The notes beneath the pieces are model-generated. The model saw only the letters and a list, made by a program, of their open reading frames with translations, did no database searches and had not been told where the DNA came from. Both the position numbers and the translations under genes were made by a program. Below, piece after piece: positions 20,375 to 30,015 of a DNA stretch of 64,000 bases. The stretch is from NCBI RefSeq assembly GCF_008369195.1, contig NZ_VOBC01000001.1, positions 2,170,001 through 2,234,000 on the forward strand. Reading direction: 5' to 3'. Position 1 is the first letter of the stretch, and the number at the start of each line of letters is the position of its first letter. The DNA comes from Sporosarcina sp. ANT_H38 (lineage in GTDB: Bacteria > Bacillota > Bacilli > Bacillales_A > Planococcaceae).

Positions 20375-21466
20375 TCAACTCGATTTTTTACTAACTGTAA
20401 AATGCATGATGGTTCCCGCTGCGATCCACGTCGTCATCAATGATGAGCCACCATAGCTTATAAAAGGTAATGTAACACCCGTTACAGGCAATAACCCAGA
20501 TACGACGCCAACATTCAGGAACGTTTGAAAAATGATCATTGAACCCATACCCGCGACCATCAGAAATGCGTGCCGCCCTTTCGCCCTAATCGCAATTCCG
20601 AAAGTCGATGCCAGTAGAACTGCAAAAAGTAACAGGACGATTGTCGCCCCAATGAATCCCGATTCTTCTGAGATAATTGAAAAGATGAAGTCATTTTGGG
20701 GTTCAGGCAAATAGAGATACTTCTGACGGCTATTGCCGTAACCATGGCCGACCAATCCACCAGGTGCAATCGCAAACAGTGATTGAATCGCCTGAAAGCC
20801 TGTGCCGAGCGGGTCATTCCAAGGGTCGACATAAGATTTGATACGTTCTAACCGGTAGGGTGCCGCGGCTATTAACGCGATAAAGGCCCCTATTCCACCC
20901 AACCCTAAAAATGCAAAGAAACGTATCGGATAACCTGCAATGAATAACATGACGAAGGCAGAGACAATCATTATGACGGCTGAACCGAGATCAGGTTGCA
21001 ACATGATCAAAATTGCAGGCAGGAGTATCAATCCAAAATGGCTGAACCGAAAAACTCCTTTCCCACTTGTATTGCTCATATTACACGCCAATTTGCCAAT
21101 AAGTGCGACCTTGATGAATTCCGCGGGCTGTATACTAAATGGCCCAAAAGCAATCCAACTTTGAGACCCATTTCTGACTGCACCGACTCCGGGTATGAGA
21201 ACCGCAACGAGTAATAGGATTGTTAAGACATAAAAAGCCGTCCACGTTTTTGGGCTAGATGTCAGCGGACTTTTCATGATGATTAGACCAATACCAACTG
21301 ACACCGCCATATAGATTGCTTGTTTTACAATGAACGGCGAAGAATCCGCATAATGGACTGCCCCCCAATATGAACCGGCGGAATGGACAAAAGCCAATCC
21401 GATAAGTGACAGCGCTACGGCAGAAACGATAAATGACGTTTTCAACTTAGCTTCCAGTGAACGCAT
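20375..21466 (-). CDS. spoVE: SEDS-family glycosyltransferase, SpoVE/FtsW type
   Basis: Membrane enzyme that polymerises lipid II, paired with a class B penicillin-binding protein. About ten hydrophobic segments; family blocks FGPFSIQPAEFIKVALI, DLGSAVIM, PYRLERIKSYVDPWNDPLGTGFQ, HGYGNSRQKYLYLPEPQNDFIFS and TLPFISYGGSSLM are all intact. Its place after murD is that of spoVE in B. subtilis. Start is uncertain: ATG at 21466 gives 363 residues, a TTG at 21445 has the better ribosome site (GGAAG, 5 bases), and an open frame extends to 21547. Whether it serves division, cortex or both cannot be told from sequence. Confidence 0.88.
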   Translation of the reverse strand: MRSLEAKLKTSFIVSAVALSLIGLAFVHSAGSYWGAVHYADSSPFIVKQAIYMAVSVGIGLIIMKSPLTSSPKTWTAFYVLTILLLVAVLIPGVGAVRNGSQSWIAFGPFSIQPAEFIKVALIGKLACNMSNTSGKGVFRFSHFGLILLPAILIMLQPDLGSAVIMIVSAFVMLFIAGYPIRFFAFLGLGGIGAFIALIAAAPYRLERIKSYVDPWNDPLGTGFQAIQSLFAIAPGGLVGHGYGNSRQKYLYLPEPQNDFIFSIISEESGFIGATIVLLLFAVLLASTFGIAIRAKGRHAFLMVAGMGSMIIFQTFLNVGVVSGLLPVTGVTLPFISYGGSSLMTTWIAAGTIMHFTVSKKSS

Positions 21467-21595
21467 CCTTCCGCAAATTTGCTGAATCATGTAAATGACT
21501 AGATAGATTGAATGATATCGTTGAATACCGCTTCGACTAGCCTGCAAAGCACCTACGCTAGTTTATATACCGTATTTAACAAACCCCGGTGACAC

Positions 21596-22945
21596 TTACA
21601 GTTCCATAACCGCTTCGATAAACTGATCGCCCCGTGCTTCAAAACTAGGGTACTGATCCCAACTTGCACAAGAAGGGGAAAGCAAGATAATATCTCCCGC
21701 TACAGTAATCGGATAGGCTTTTCGCACGGCATCCCTTACATCGGCGGCAGTCATGATCATTTCGACTCCGCATGACGCTGCAAATTCCGAAAACTCCCTA
21801 GCAGTTTCCCCAACAGCGACGACCGCTTTTACATTGCTCATGTAAGGCCGTAACTCTTCAAATGACTGTCCTCGATTCAACCCGCCAGCAATAAGAATTG
21901 TCGGCACTTCGAACGCAGCCAAAGCACTTTTCGTAGCTAGCGTATTCGTTGCTTTTGAATCATTGTAAAACTTTCTGCCATTTAATTCCTTAACGAATTG
22001 CATCCGGTGCCGAACACCAGTAAAGGAACTTAAAACATTTTCAATTGCTTTTTTGTCACAGCCCAAAAGGATTGCAGCCGCAGTCGCAGCAAGAATATTT
22101 TCAAGATTGTGCTGTCCTGGTAACTTGATGACGGATCGCATTACATAAGGTGACCCATTCCAGTATATTTGCTCGTCATCTGCCGATATACCGTTTTCTT
22201 TCATTCCAGTCAAAGAAAAAGGAACCTTCGTAGCTGATGAGCGAATCACATACTTCCTCAGTACCGGCTGATCATCGTTGTATATAAAGTAATCTTCAGC
22301 AGTTTGGTTTTTTGAAATACCGTATTTTGCTTCCGCATACGCTTCAGAAGTCCCGTGATAATCAAGATGTGCATCATACAAATTTGTCCAAATCGCTATT
22401 TTAGGTCGGAATGTATCTGTCCCCATAAGTTGAAAGGACGATGCCTCTAAGACGATGATGTTTTCTTTCGTTGCTTTTTCAGCAACTGCACAAGAGACCG
22501 TTCCAATGTTCCCCGCAATAAGTGGGTGCTTATCACCAATATTAAGCATGTGGTACAACAAAGTGGTTGTTGTCGTTTTACCATTCGACCCTGTAATCCC
22601 AACAATTGGCGCTTCACTTATCCTGGAGGCAAGTTCAATCTCTGTCCATACCGGAATTCCTTTGTGAATCGCTTCCGCTATAACTGAATTACTGTAAGGG
22701 ATTCCAGGATTTTTCACAACGATGTCATATCCCCCGTCGAGGATATCTGCAGGATGACCCCCGCATATCACACGAATACCTTTCAAACGAAGCTCTGCAG
22801 CTTCTTCATTACCGTCTTCTGGTGATGCATCATTGACCGTTACATGAGCCCCAGCTGTATGCAAAAGCGATGATGCTGCATAGCCACTTTTTGCAAGACC
22901 TAGGACAAGTACCTTCATTCCTTTAAATTGATTGCTACTTTCCAC
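21596..22945 (-). CDS. murD: UDP-N-acetylmuramoylalanine--D-glutamate ligase
   Basis: Adds D-glutamate to UDP-MurNAc-L-Ala in the cytoplasm, using ATP. The N-terminal nucleotide-binding domain begins KVLVLGLAKSGYAASSLL; the ATP loop VGITGSNGKTTTTTLLYHML is near residue 118; the central motifs GVRHRMQFV and FYNDSKATNTLAT follow; LSPSCASWDQYPSFEARGDQF closes the protein. At 449 residues it has the expected length. It abuts mraY with no gap between the mraY stop and its own ATG. Confidence 0.97.
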   Translation of the reverse strand: MESSNQFKGMKVLVLGLAKSGYAASSLLHTAGAHVTVNDASPEDGNEEAAELRLKGIRVICGGHPADILDGGYDIVVKNPGIPYSNSVIAEAIHKGIPVWTEIELASRISEAPIVGITGSNGKTTTTTLLYHMLNIGDKHPLIAGNIGTVSCAVAEKATKENIIVLEASSFQLMGTDTFRPKIAIWTNLYDAHLDYHGTSEAYAEAKYGISKNQTAEDYFIYNDDQPVLRKYVIRSSATKVPFSLTGMKENGISADDEQIYWNGSPYVMRSVIKLPGQHNLENILAATAAAILLGCDKKAIENVLSSFTGVRHRMQFVKELNGRKFYNDSKATNTLATKSALAAFEVPTILIAGGLNRGQSFEELRPYMSNVKAVVAVGETAREFSEFAASCGVEMIMTAADVRDAVRKAYPITVAGDIILLSPSCASWDQYPSFEARGDQFIEAVMEL

Positions 22946-23917
22946 TTACATCACCTCCAGCAAGACAGGAAGTATTGCCGCCAAAAACGCGACTCCCCAA
23001 AATACAATTACGATTTTCCATTCGGACCATCCGGATAATTCAAAATGATGATGTATCGGACTCATCTTGAATACCCGTTTACCAGTTGTTTTAAAACTAA
23101 TCACCTGAATAATAACTGAAAGCGTCTCTATGACATAAACAATTCCGATGACAACAAGAAGAAATTCTTGTTTAATTAATACGGAAGTCATTGCTAGTGC
23201 CCCACCTAATGCCAAAGATCCCGTATCACCCATGAATACCTTGGCAGGCTTGACATTGAAAACCAAAAACCCGAGCATTGCTCCTGTAACCACGAAAGCA
23301 AAGAGCGCAATATCATGCTGTCCGTATATAAGGGCATGAACACCAAATGCAGCAAAAGCAATAGACGCTGTACCCGCAACAAGCCCATCCAATCCATCAG
23401 ATAGATTAACGGCGTTAGAAAATCCAACAAGCCAAAAAACAAGGAATGCAATATAGAATACACCGAGTTCGATTTTAAATTCCGTGAAAGGAATTTGTAC
23501 TGCAGTTTCAAATGGCCCCAACTTCAAGAGGAAGAATGCTGCAACTGAAACGATAATTTGCCCAATTAACTTTTGAATGGATGTGAGCCCCAGATTCCTT
23601 TTCAAAACGACGATGATAAAATCATCAAGAAAACCGATGACACCAAAACCTACGAGAACGAGCAATAAGACAATCGTCTGTGTCGTCAGTATGCCGTATA
23701 TGTATGAAAGGGCGAGCGTCGAAATGATGATTGAACCAATGAAAATAAGTCCGCCCATCGTAGGCGTACCCGCCTTTTTTTGATGGGTTTTGGGACCTTC
23801 CTCCCGGATACTCTGCCCAAACTTTAATCTCCTGAGAGCTGGGATAATAACAAATCCCAATAGTGTTGAAATAATAAACGCGACCGCAATGGCCGTCAAT
23901 GTAGTAACAATCGTCAT
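22946..23917 (-). CDS. mraY: Phospho-N-acetylmuramoyl-pentapeptide transferase
   Basis: Integral membrane enzyme that transfers phospho-MurNAc-pentapeptide to undecaprenyl phosphate to make lipid I. Ten hydrophobic helices are predicted. The catalytic aspartate blocks are visible: FLDDFIIVVLKRNLGLTSIQK, NAVNLSDGLDGLVAG and VFMGDTGSLALGGALA, and the late histidine loop reads MSPIHHHFELSGWSEWKIV. Length 323 matches B. subtilis (324). In most Bacillales murE would lie directly upstream; here spoVD does. Confidence 0.97.
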   Translation of the reverse strand: MTIVTTLTAIAVAFIISTLLGFVIIPALRRLKFGQSIREEGPKTHQKKAGTPTMGGLIFIGSIIISTLALSYIYGILTTQTIVLLLVLVGFGVIGFLDDFIIVVLKRNLGLTSIQKLIGQIIVSVAAFFLLKLGPFETAVQIPFTEFKIELGVFYIAFLVFWLVGFSNAVNLSDGLDGLVAGTASIAFAAFGVHALIYGQHDIALFAFVVTGAMLGFLVFNVKPAKVFMGDTGSLALGGALAMTSVLIKQEFLLVVIGIVYVIETLSVIIQVISFKTTGKRVFKMSPIHHHFELSGWSEWKIVIVFWGVAFLAAILPVLLEVM

Positions 23918-23986
23918 AATTTTTTCTCCTTCTAACTTCTGATACAGCGCGCAAAAGTGGCTGCATCAGACTTTGCATTTAAATAG

Positions 23987-25900
23987 TCATTCAGTGTAAA
24001 CGTGAATAACATCATCAATCTCGATTAATGTGTCAGCAACTGGTAACTGATATTTCACTTGATCCCCAGAACCGTGCCATTCAATACGATACGTATATAA
24101 TTGGCTAGTGATTTTCGCTTTTTTCATTCCTGTAAGGTCGGGAACCCTGTGCGATAATGGGTCTCCCCATCTGTATTCTTTTTCAATTTGCCCTTCCCTG
24201 TTCGTAATACCAGCAAGTGGGGCAATTTCTTCAATAATTCGACCAACAATAGGAGCAGCTATTACGCCCCCGAACTGGACAGAGTTTTTAGGGCTATCAA
24301 TCGCGAGATAGACGAGTAATTCGGGATCATCTGCCGGTGCAAACCCAATGAATGAAACGATATAATCACCGTCTTTATAAGCACCGTCAACAACTTTCTG
24401 TGCAGTTCCGGTCTTTCCACCAACACGAAGTCCATCTGTAAATGCATTACGACCAGAGCCATTTGCGACAACTGACTCAAGCGCTTCCCGCACTTGTTTT
24501 GACGTTTCCTCACTGATGACCTGCCGCTGCATTTCAGGTTCGTATGATTGAAGTACCTTTCCCTTATCATCCGTAATTTCCTTTACAATATACGGACGAT
24601 ACAGATAACCACCGTTTATCGCTGCGGCAACTGCTTGAACTTGTTGAATCGGTGTCACTGAAATCCCTTGACCAAATGCAGTTGTCGCTTGCTCGACGGG
24701 GCCAAAATTCTTTTCAGAAAAAAGAATCCCTTTTGACTCACCTGCAATTCCTGAACCTGTCGATTCACCGAAACCGAAGTCCTTGATGTATTTACTTAAC
24801 TTTTTAGGACCTAGCCTTTGCCCGATTTCAATGAATCCTGGATTGCATGAATTTTCGACGACTTCAAGGAACGTTTGATCCTTGTGCCCTTCTCTTTTCC
24901 AACAGCGCAGCCTTGCTTTTCCAACCATTGAATATCCAGGATCGTAAAAATGTTCCTTATGAAGATCAATTACTTTTTCTTCAAGTCCTGCTGCAAGAGT
25001 TAAGATTTTGAATGTCGAGCCCGGCTCGAAAGTCATCCAAACAGGTAAATTTCGGTTGTAAATACTTGGATCTACGTCTTGATATTCAGCCGGATTAAAC
25101 GTCGGTGCTGAAGCGAGCGACAGTAATTCACCCGTTTTAGGGTTCATGACAATTGCAAGCACTTGGGCAGCGTCAAATTTTTCCATCGCTTGCGACAATT
25201 CACGTTCAACAACCTTCTGCATGTTTAAATCGATCGTCAACTCGACATTTGCTCCATTTTCCCCCGTCTTAAAACCATCATCGACATGTGGAAGCGGTAT
25301 TCCTTTTGCGTCTGTGTACAAACGGATTTTATCGCCCGTTCCTTGCAGAATTTCATCATATGCGTATTCGATACCTGCCAATCCATTTCCGTCATAGCCC
25401 GTAAAGCCAATGAGTCTGGATAGCAGGTCACCATTCGGATAATGTCTTTCAAAATCTACGCCTGTATACAATCCATCTATTTGCAGACGGGCAATTTCAT
25501 CTGCCTGCTCTTTTGTAATGTTTTTCCCCTCAGGCGCGAGTTTAACCATATATGCTTTTTCGGACAATTTCGTTTCCAAATCAGCTGCATTTACTCCAAG
25601 AATGGGTGCCAGTGCAATTGCTGAACTCTTCAATTCATGATTTTGGGATGGCATGAAGTATAAGGTGGGTGCCAGTTTGTTACCGACAATCAGATCACCA
25701 TTCCGATCGACTATATCCCCGCGTACTCCACCGAATGGGATTTCACGGTCCCAGTTCGCTTCCGCACGCTCTTTCAGTAATTCATGTTTAATGATTTGTA
25801 TATGGAATAGCTTTGCAACGACCATTCCTAGACAAATTAGAAATATGACAAATACTGCTCGTAACCTTTTTTTAGATTGTAATTGTATAAACGTCCGCAG
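23987..25900 (-). CDS. spoVD: Sporulation class B penicillin-binding protein, SpoVD type
   Basis: Transpeptidase for spore cortex synthesis, probably working with the SEDS protein nearby. From a proposed CTG start at 25900 there are 637 residues, near the 646 of B. subtilis: a membrane helix at residues 14-33, the dimerisation domain, the transpeptidase with nucleophile Ser in PGSTFKILTL (about residue 295), SCN, and KTGTAQ, and one PASTA domain (VPDLTGMKKAKITSQL). The first ATG in frame, at 25825, cuts the membrane helix and has no ribosome site. CTG has AGGTG 8 bases upstream and no other start fits. Confidence 0.85.
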   Translation of the reverse strand: MRTFIQLQSKKRLRAVFVIFLICLGMVVAKLFHIQIIKHELLKERAEANWDREIPFGGVRGDIVDRNGDLIVGNKLAPTLYFMPSQNHELKSSAIALAPILGVNAADLETKLSEKAYMVKLAPEGKNITKEQADEIARLQIDGLYTGVDFERHYPNGDLLSRLIGFTGYDGNGLAGIEYAYDEILQGTGDKIRLYTDAKGIPLPHVDDGFKTGENGANVELTIDLNMQKVVERELSQAMEKFDAAQVLAIVMNPKTGELLSLASAPTFNPAEYQDVDPSIYNRNLPVWMTFEPGSTFKILTLAAGLEEKVIDLHKEHFYDPGYSMVGKARLRCWKREGHKDQTFLEVVENSCNPGFIEIGQRLGPKKLSKYIKDFGFGESTGSGIAGESKGILFSEKNFGPVEQATTAFGQGISVTPIQQVQAVAAAINGGYLYRPYIVKEITDDKGKVLQSYEPEMQRQVISEETSKQVREALESVVANGSGRNAFTDGLRVGGKTGTAQKVVDGAYKDGDYIVSFIGFAPADDPELLVYLAIDSPKNSVQFGGVIAAPIVGRIIEEIAPLAGITNREGQIEKEYRWGDPLSHRVPDLTGMKKAKITSQLYTYRIEWHGSGDQVKYQLPVADTLIEIDDVIHVYTE

Positions 25901-25927
25901 CGGTTACACACCTCTCGTTTTTCTATC

Positions 25928-25956
25928 AACGTATGATGTGACGCGGACGGCTATTC
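25928..25956 (-). promoter_or_regulatory. Sigma-E-like promoter ahead of spoVD
   Basis: Minus strand: GAATAGC (25950-25956), 14 bases, CATACGTT (25928-25935). This is close to the sigma-E pattern kMATAtt-N13/14-CATACAnT. It overlaps the pbpB stop and would give a leader of about 20 nucleotides before the CTG at 25900. B. subtilis spoVD is sigma-E dependent. Confidence 0.6.
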
Positions 25957-25957
25957 G

Positions 25958-28162
25958 TTAGCCGCCTACAATACTCTCTTCTTTGGTGTCCTCTTCAACG
26001 GGTTTATAGATTTCAGACGGCGACTTCAAATGAATGACAACCGGCTCATCTTGCCCAATTACAGCCCCTTTTGATAGGCTTTGCTCAGTTACATAACCAT
26101 CCCCGTTAATGCGAATATCTAGCCCAGATAACATTTTATATGAAATCACCATTTTTTTCGACCACCCGGTAAAATCTGGCAAAGTGATTGGTCCTTTCGT
26201 CTGTAAAAGTATGACCGATCCTTCTGCGAGTTTTGTACCAGGTTCAGGGTATTGAACATCAACTTGGCCCCCCTCACCTATGATTTCAGGAACAAAACCG
26301 TCTGCTAGCAATTTCTCCATTGCTTCAGTCGAATTTTTACCGTTATAATCTTGTAGGACAGTCGCCTCAACTATGTCTTCCCCATTAGGTACGATATTCA
26401 AATATCTCAAACTATTATCCATTATTGAGGTGAACAGTTTCGAAACCGGATCAGAACCGATTTCTCCAGCTTTCAGTTTCGGTTGCTGTACAAGTACATA
26501 CGTCAGTAACTGGGGATCTTCTGCAGGTGCCATACCAAGAAATGAATACAAATAATTCCCGTGTCCAGATAAATAGCCACTCCCCGATGGATCCGGAATT
26601 TCTGCAGTACCGGTTTTCCCCCCTACTGTATAGCCATTAAGTGCAAACTTTTTACCGGTACCATGTTCAGACGTAACTGTCGAAGCAAGTAATTCCCTTA
26701 CTTCCTTTGCAGTCTTAGCGGAAATCGGACTTCCATTCTCCTCCGGTTTTTGATCCCGTATAACTTTATCTGTATTCGGATCAGTAATTTTATCAATCAC
26801 ATATGGTTTCATCATAACACCATCATTTGCGATTGCAGTTGCAGCTTGTACCATTTGCATTAACGTAACAGTTGAACCTTGCCCGAATGCAGTTGTCAAT
26901 CTTTCGATAGGATAAGTGTCTAGAATTCTACCTGGCGCTTCATTTGGCAAATCAATTCCGGTCTTTTCTCCGAATCCGAACTTCCGTAAATACTCTATAT
27001 ATGTTTTATCACCCATGCGTTCCAGTAAATAAGCCATCGATACGTTAGAAGACCGTTGGAAACCTTCAAGGAATGAAATATAACCCCAGCCTGTAATATT
27101 ATGGTCGCGTATTGTTCGATCATAAAGTGTATATTGTCCCGAATTATAGAAATCTGTTGGAACCCATTTTTTCTCTTCAATCGCTGCGGCTACTGTAAAC
27201 ATTTTAGTTGTAGACCCCGGTTCGATTGTTGTTTCCACAGCCTGATTTAACCAGTTCTCTGTAAGCCCTTCACGCGTAGACGGATGAAAGGCAGGGCGCT
27301 GACTCATCGCCAATATTTTGCCTGTTTTCGGATTTACTACAACAGCCAATATTTTTTTCGGTGAATATTCACTTTCCACACGATTCATCGCATCTTCCAT
27401 GAAATTTTGAATTGTCTTATCGAGAGTCAACTGAATTTCATAGCCGTCTTTGGCAGGGACAATTGCTTCTTCTGCTTTCGGTAACATGAAACCGAAGCCA
27501 TCCGACTCAAAATCTACTTTGCCATCAGTACCGTTCAACTCTTTATTATACGTTTTCTCCAAACCCATTTTCCCAACAGTAGATATATTTCCTTCGTCAT
27601 CTTCTTCCTTCATCGCAAAGCCGATTAAATAAGATGCAAAAACGCCATTTGGATAATATCTTTTTTGGTCTTCAATGAAAAGTACCCCAGGAAGCTTCTG
27701 CTTTTTAATCGCCAAAACGGTTTCGTGACTAATATCTCGGCCAGCCTTCCCGAATTCTACTTGATACTTATCTCCCTCTTTTGCAGTTGTTAAGCGAGAT
27801 ACAATTTCATCTTTTTCAAGTGGAATATATTCAGCCAGTACTTCAGCCGTTTTTTCAATATCAGTAATATGCAATGGTTTTTTCGAACCCTTACTTGCAT
27901 CTTTACTCATTACGGCAATAAGGCGGTAACTCAACGTATCGGAGGCGATTAGCTCTCCGTTCCGGTCAACAATCGTTCCCCGCTCTGCTTTCAACACCGA
28001 TTCTCTCGAGTATTTCGACTCTGCAAGCGTAGCCATAACTTTACCTTCCGCTTCCCCCGTTACTTGGATGTATAAAATCCTTCCAAACAAAAGGAAAAAG
28101 AGCCCTCCGTATACCAAAAACATCAGAAAGGCTCCCCATTGGAATCGAAACTTTTTTTTCAT
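25958..28162 (-). CDS. pbpB: Division class B penicillin-binding protein 2B
   Basis: Septal transpeptidase that cross-links peptidoglycan with FtsW. From ATG 28162 it has 734 residues: a membrane helix at residues 11-33, the dimerisation domain, transpeptidase motifs STTK (Ser about residue 317), SSN in FQRSSNVSM and KTGTAE, and two C-terminal PASTA domains (from about residue 600, VEATVLQDYNGKN and ITLPDFTGWSKK). The start overlaps the ftsL stop (ATGA), giving coupled translation; the ribosome site itself is weak. A start at 28228 would put 22 extra residues inside ftsL. Confidence 0.95.
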   Translation of the reverse strand: MKKKFRFQWGAFLMFLVYGGLFFLLFGRILYIQVTGEAEGKVMATLAESKYSRESVLKAERGTIVDRNGELIASDTLSYRLIAVMSKDASKGSKKPLHITDIEKTAEVLAEYIPLEKDEIVSRLTTAKEGDKYQVEFGKAGRDISHETVLAIKKQKLPGVLFIEDQKRYYPNGVFASYLIGFAMKEEDDEGNISTVGKMGLEKTYNKELNGTDGKVDFESDGFGFMLPKAEEAIVPAKDGYEIQLTLDKTIQNFMEDAMNRVESEYSPKKILAVVVNPKTGKILAMSQRPAFHPSTREGLTENWLNQAVETTIEPGSTTKMFTVAAAIEEKKWVPTDFYNSGQYTLYDRTIRDHNITGWGYISFLEGFQRSSNVSMAYLLERMGDKTYIEYLRKFGFGEKTGIDLPNEAPGRILDTYPIERLTTAFGQGSTVTLMQMVQAATAIANDGVMMKPYVIDKITDPNTDKVIRDQKPEENGSPISAKTAKEVRELLASTVTSEHGTGKKFALNGYTVGGKTGTAEIPDPSGSGYLSGHGNYLYSFLGMAPAEDPQLLTYVLVQQPKLKAGEIGSDPVSKLFTSIMDNSLRYLNIVPNGEDIVEATVLQDYNGKNSTEAMEKLLADGFVPEIIGEGGQVDVQYPEPGTKLAEGSVILLQTKGPITLPDFTGWSKKMVISYKMLSGLDIRINGDGYVTEQSLSKGAVIGQDEPVVIHLKSPSEIYKPVEEDTKEESIVGG

Positions 28163-28530
28163 CGTCCAGACACAACCTTTACGTTGTTCTCGTTTGGATT
28201 CAAGCCAAGTTCTTTCGCTTTTTTCCATATCCGATCATATGTAGATTTTTCTTTGACTTGGATGGACAATTCCATATTTTGTTTTGTTATTTCAGAAATA
28301 TCCTTTTCAAGCAATTGTACTTCCCTGTTTGTATCATTAATTTGGGCTTGTCCCTGAAGAATCACTGTTAAAAATAGAACAAGGATTGTTGCAAACAGCA
28401 CAAAAAGGAATTTCTCCCCGACAGAAAAGACTTTTCGAGAAGGTCGTACTTGAGGCTGTTTTCTTGGAACTACTGGCGTTTCAAGTTCACGTATATATGA
28501 CGTCTGGAATTTTCTCTGTTCTAATGCCAT
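28159..28530 (-). CDS. ftsL: Cell-division protein FtsL
   Basis: Small bitopic divisome protein of 123 residues. The cytoplasmic part is basic, the membrane helix is at residues 42-62 (FLFVLFATILVLFLTVIL), and a coiled coil with leucine repeats (QLLEKDISEITKQNMELSIQVKE) extends outside. It is expected to bind DivIC and DivIB and activate the PBP2B-FtsW pair. It lies between rsmH and pbpB and overlaps pbpB by four bases. Confidence 0.93.
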   Translation of the reverse strand: MALEQRKFQTSYIRELETPVVPRKQPQVRPSRKVFSVGEKFLFVLFATILVLFLTVILQGQAQINDTNREVQLLEKDISEITKQNMELSIQVKEKSTYDRIWKKAKELGLNPNENNVKVVSGR

Positions 28531-28546
28531 TCACAAATTTCCCCTT

Positions 28547-29479
28547 TCATTTCTTTTCAACAATTCTGAGCTTAGCGGATCTTGAACGCTTATTCTCTTC
28601 TATCTCTTTTTCGCTCGGTATTATTGGTTTTCTTGTTACTAATTTCAGTATTGGTTCCATGCCTTCCGGTATTACAGGTAAATTCGGAGGAAGATCTGGT
28701 AAAGAAGAAGCTTCTTTGAATATGGTTTTACACAATCTGTCTTCTAAAGAATGGAATGTGATGACGCTAATACGTCCTCCAGGGTTAAGTACTGTAATTG
28801 CATCCGTTAAAGAATCCTCAGCTGCGCCAAGTTCATCATTCACAGCAATTCGAATTGCTTGGAATACTCTTTTTGCAGGATGCCCTCCAGTCCGCCTCGT
28901 TGCCGCTGGTATGCTTAGCTTGATCAGTTCAGCAAGCTCCGCAGTCGTCTGGATTGGGGATTGCTGTCTTGCTTCTTCAACTTTACGTGCTACCCTTTTT
29001 GAGAACTTTTCTTCACCGTAACGGAAAAAGATGCGGACCAAGTCTTCATACGACCAGTCATTGACAACATCATACGCAGTTAATGGAGCATCTGTATCCA
29101 TTCGCATATCAAGTGGCGCGTCCAAATTATAGCTGAATCCTCTTTCAGGTGTGTCAAGCTGCGGCGATGAAACCCCTAAGTCATAAAGAATGCCATCAAC
29201 AGTTGAAATACCTATCTTTTCTAGTTCGGATTTTAAGTTCCTGAAATTCGAATGTACAAATGTTACTTGAGGAAGGTAATCCTTCAATCGCTCTTTCGCA
29301 ATTTCAATCGCCGTTATATCTTGATCGAAACAAATAAGTCTACCTTCTGGCGATAATTTCTTAGCTATTTCTATGCTATGACCAGCTCCACCTAAAGTAC
29401 AATCAACGTATATGCCATCATTTTTTATATTTAAGCCTTCAATGGCTTCATGAAGTAAAACTGTTGTATGGTTAAAAAT
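28547..29479 (-). CDS. rsmH: 16S rRNA (cytosine-1402-N4) methyltransferase
   Basis: Methylates C1402 of 16S rRNA using S-adenosylmethionine. Core blocks are [12 protein letters not shown] (SAM loop), [29 protein letters not shown] and [14 protein letters not shown]. No ATG, GTG or TTG gives a full-length protein. Starting with ATT at 29479 gives (M)[16 protein letters not shown] and 310 residues, matching B. subtilis in length and N-terminus. A GTG at 29498, with a good AAAGGA site, is one base out of frame and would need a +1 slip. TTG at 29287 would remove the SAM loop and is not credible. Confidence 0.9.
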   Translation of the reverse strand: MFNHTTVLLHEAIEGLNIKNDGIYVDCTLGGAGHSIEIAKKLSPEGRLICFDQDITAIEIAKERLKDYLPQVTFVHSNFRNLKSELEKIGISTVDGILYDLGVSSPQLDTPERGFSYNLDAPLDMRMDTDAPLTAYDVVNDWSYEDLVRIFFRYGEEKFSKRVARKVEEARQQSPIQTTAELAELIKLSIPAATRRTGGHPAKRVFQAIRIAVNDELGAAEDSLTDAITVLNPGGRISVITFHSLEDRLCKTIFKEASSLPDLPPNLPVIPEGMEPILKLVTRKPIIPSEKEIEENKRSRSAKLRIVEKK

Positions 29480-29509
29480 TGAAACCGCCCACTTTCACAA
29501 ATTTCCTTT

Positions 29510-29941
29510 TTAAAAATCAAAGTCGATAATATTTTCTGCAATTTCATTGAACGATTGTTCAGATTCATCATAATAGGCATCCCACAATGCTTTTGACCAG
29601 ATCTCAATACGGCCAGAAACACCAATTACGACACAATCTTTTTCAACCTTTGCATATTGGAGCAATGATGATGGAATATTGATGCGCCCTTGCTTGTCCA
29701 GTTCAACTTCCGTTGCACCAGAGAAGAAGAACCTCGCAAAAGCACGAGCATCTTTTTTCGTCACAGGTAAAGCTTTAAGCTTTTCTTCAAGACGTTTCCA
29801 TTCATCTATCGGGTAACCGAAGAGACAGTTGTCCAGGCCACGAGTCAATACAAAGCCTTCACCTAAATGTTCCCGAAATTTCGAAGGAACAATCAGGCGA
29901 CCTTTTATATCGATAGTATGCTGATATTCGCCCATGAACAT
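29510..29941 (-). CDS. mraZ: Transcriptional regulator MraZ
   Basis: AbrB-like DNA-binding protein that controls the dcw cluster from its own promoter. From the ATG at 29941 there are 143 residues, as in B. subtilis, beginning [22 protein letters not shown]; the second half repeats the fold with [26 protein letters not shown] longer frame to 30112 contains unlike sequence and the predicted MraZ operator. It is the first gene of the division cluster, 11 bases ahead of the GTG proposed for rsmH. Confidence 0.96.
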   Translation of the reverse strand: MFMGEYQHTIDIKGRLIVPSKFREHLGEGFVLTRGLDNCLFGYPIDEWKRLEEKLKALPVTKKDARAFARFFFSGATEVELDKQGRINIPSSLLQYAKVEKDCVVIGVSGRIEIWSKALWDAYYDESEQSFNEIAENIIDFDF

Positions 29942-29972
29942 ACTCTTCACCCCACTATATAAAATTAATGTA

Positions 29973-29996
29973 CCACATCCCCCCACATTCCTCCAC
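29973..29996 (-). promoter_or_regulatory. MraZ-type operator: three GTGG boxes 10 bp apart
   Basis: On the minus strand GTGG occurs at 29993-29996, 29983-29986 and 29973-29976, exactly 10 bases apart (GTGGAGGAATGTGGGGGGAT, then GTGG). MraZ proteins are known to bind direct repeats of about this kind with 10-bp spacing upstream of mraZ. It lies 31-56 bases ahead of the start codon. Confidence 0.7.
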
Positions 29997-30015
29997 CGGT
30001 TTCCTATTATTTCTA

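Noticed and set aside
28386-29021. Plus-strand frame of 211 codons opposite ftsL and rsmH
   Set aside because: Lies opposite two conserved genes; composition mirrors their antisense.
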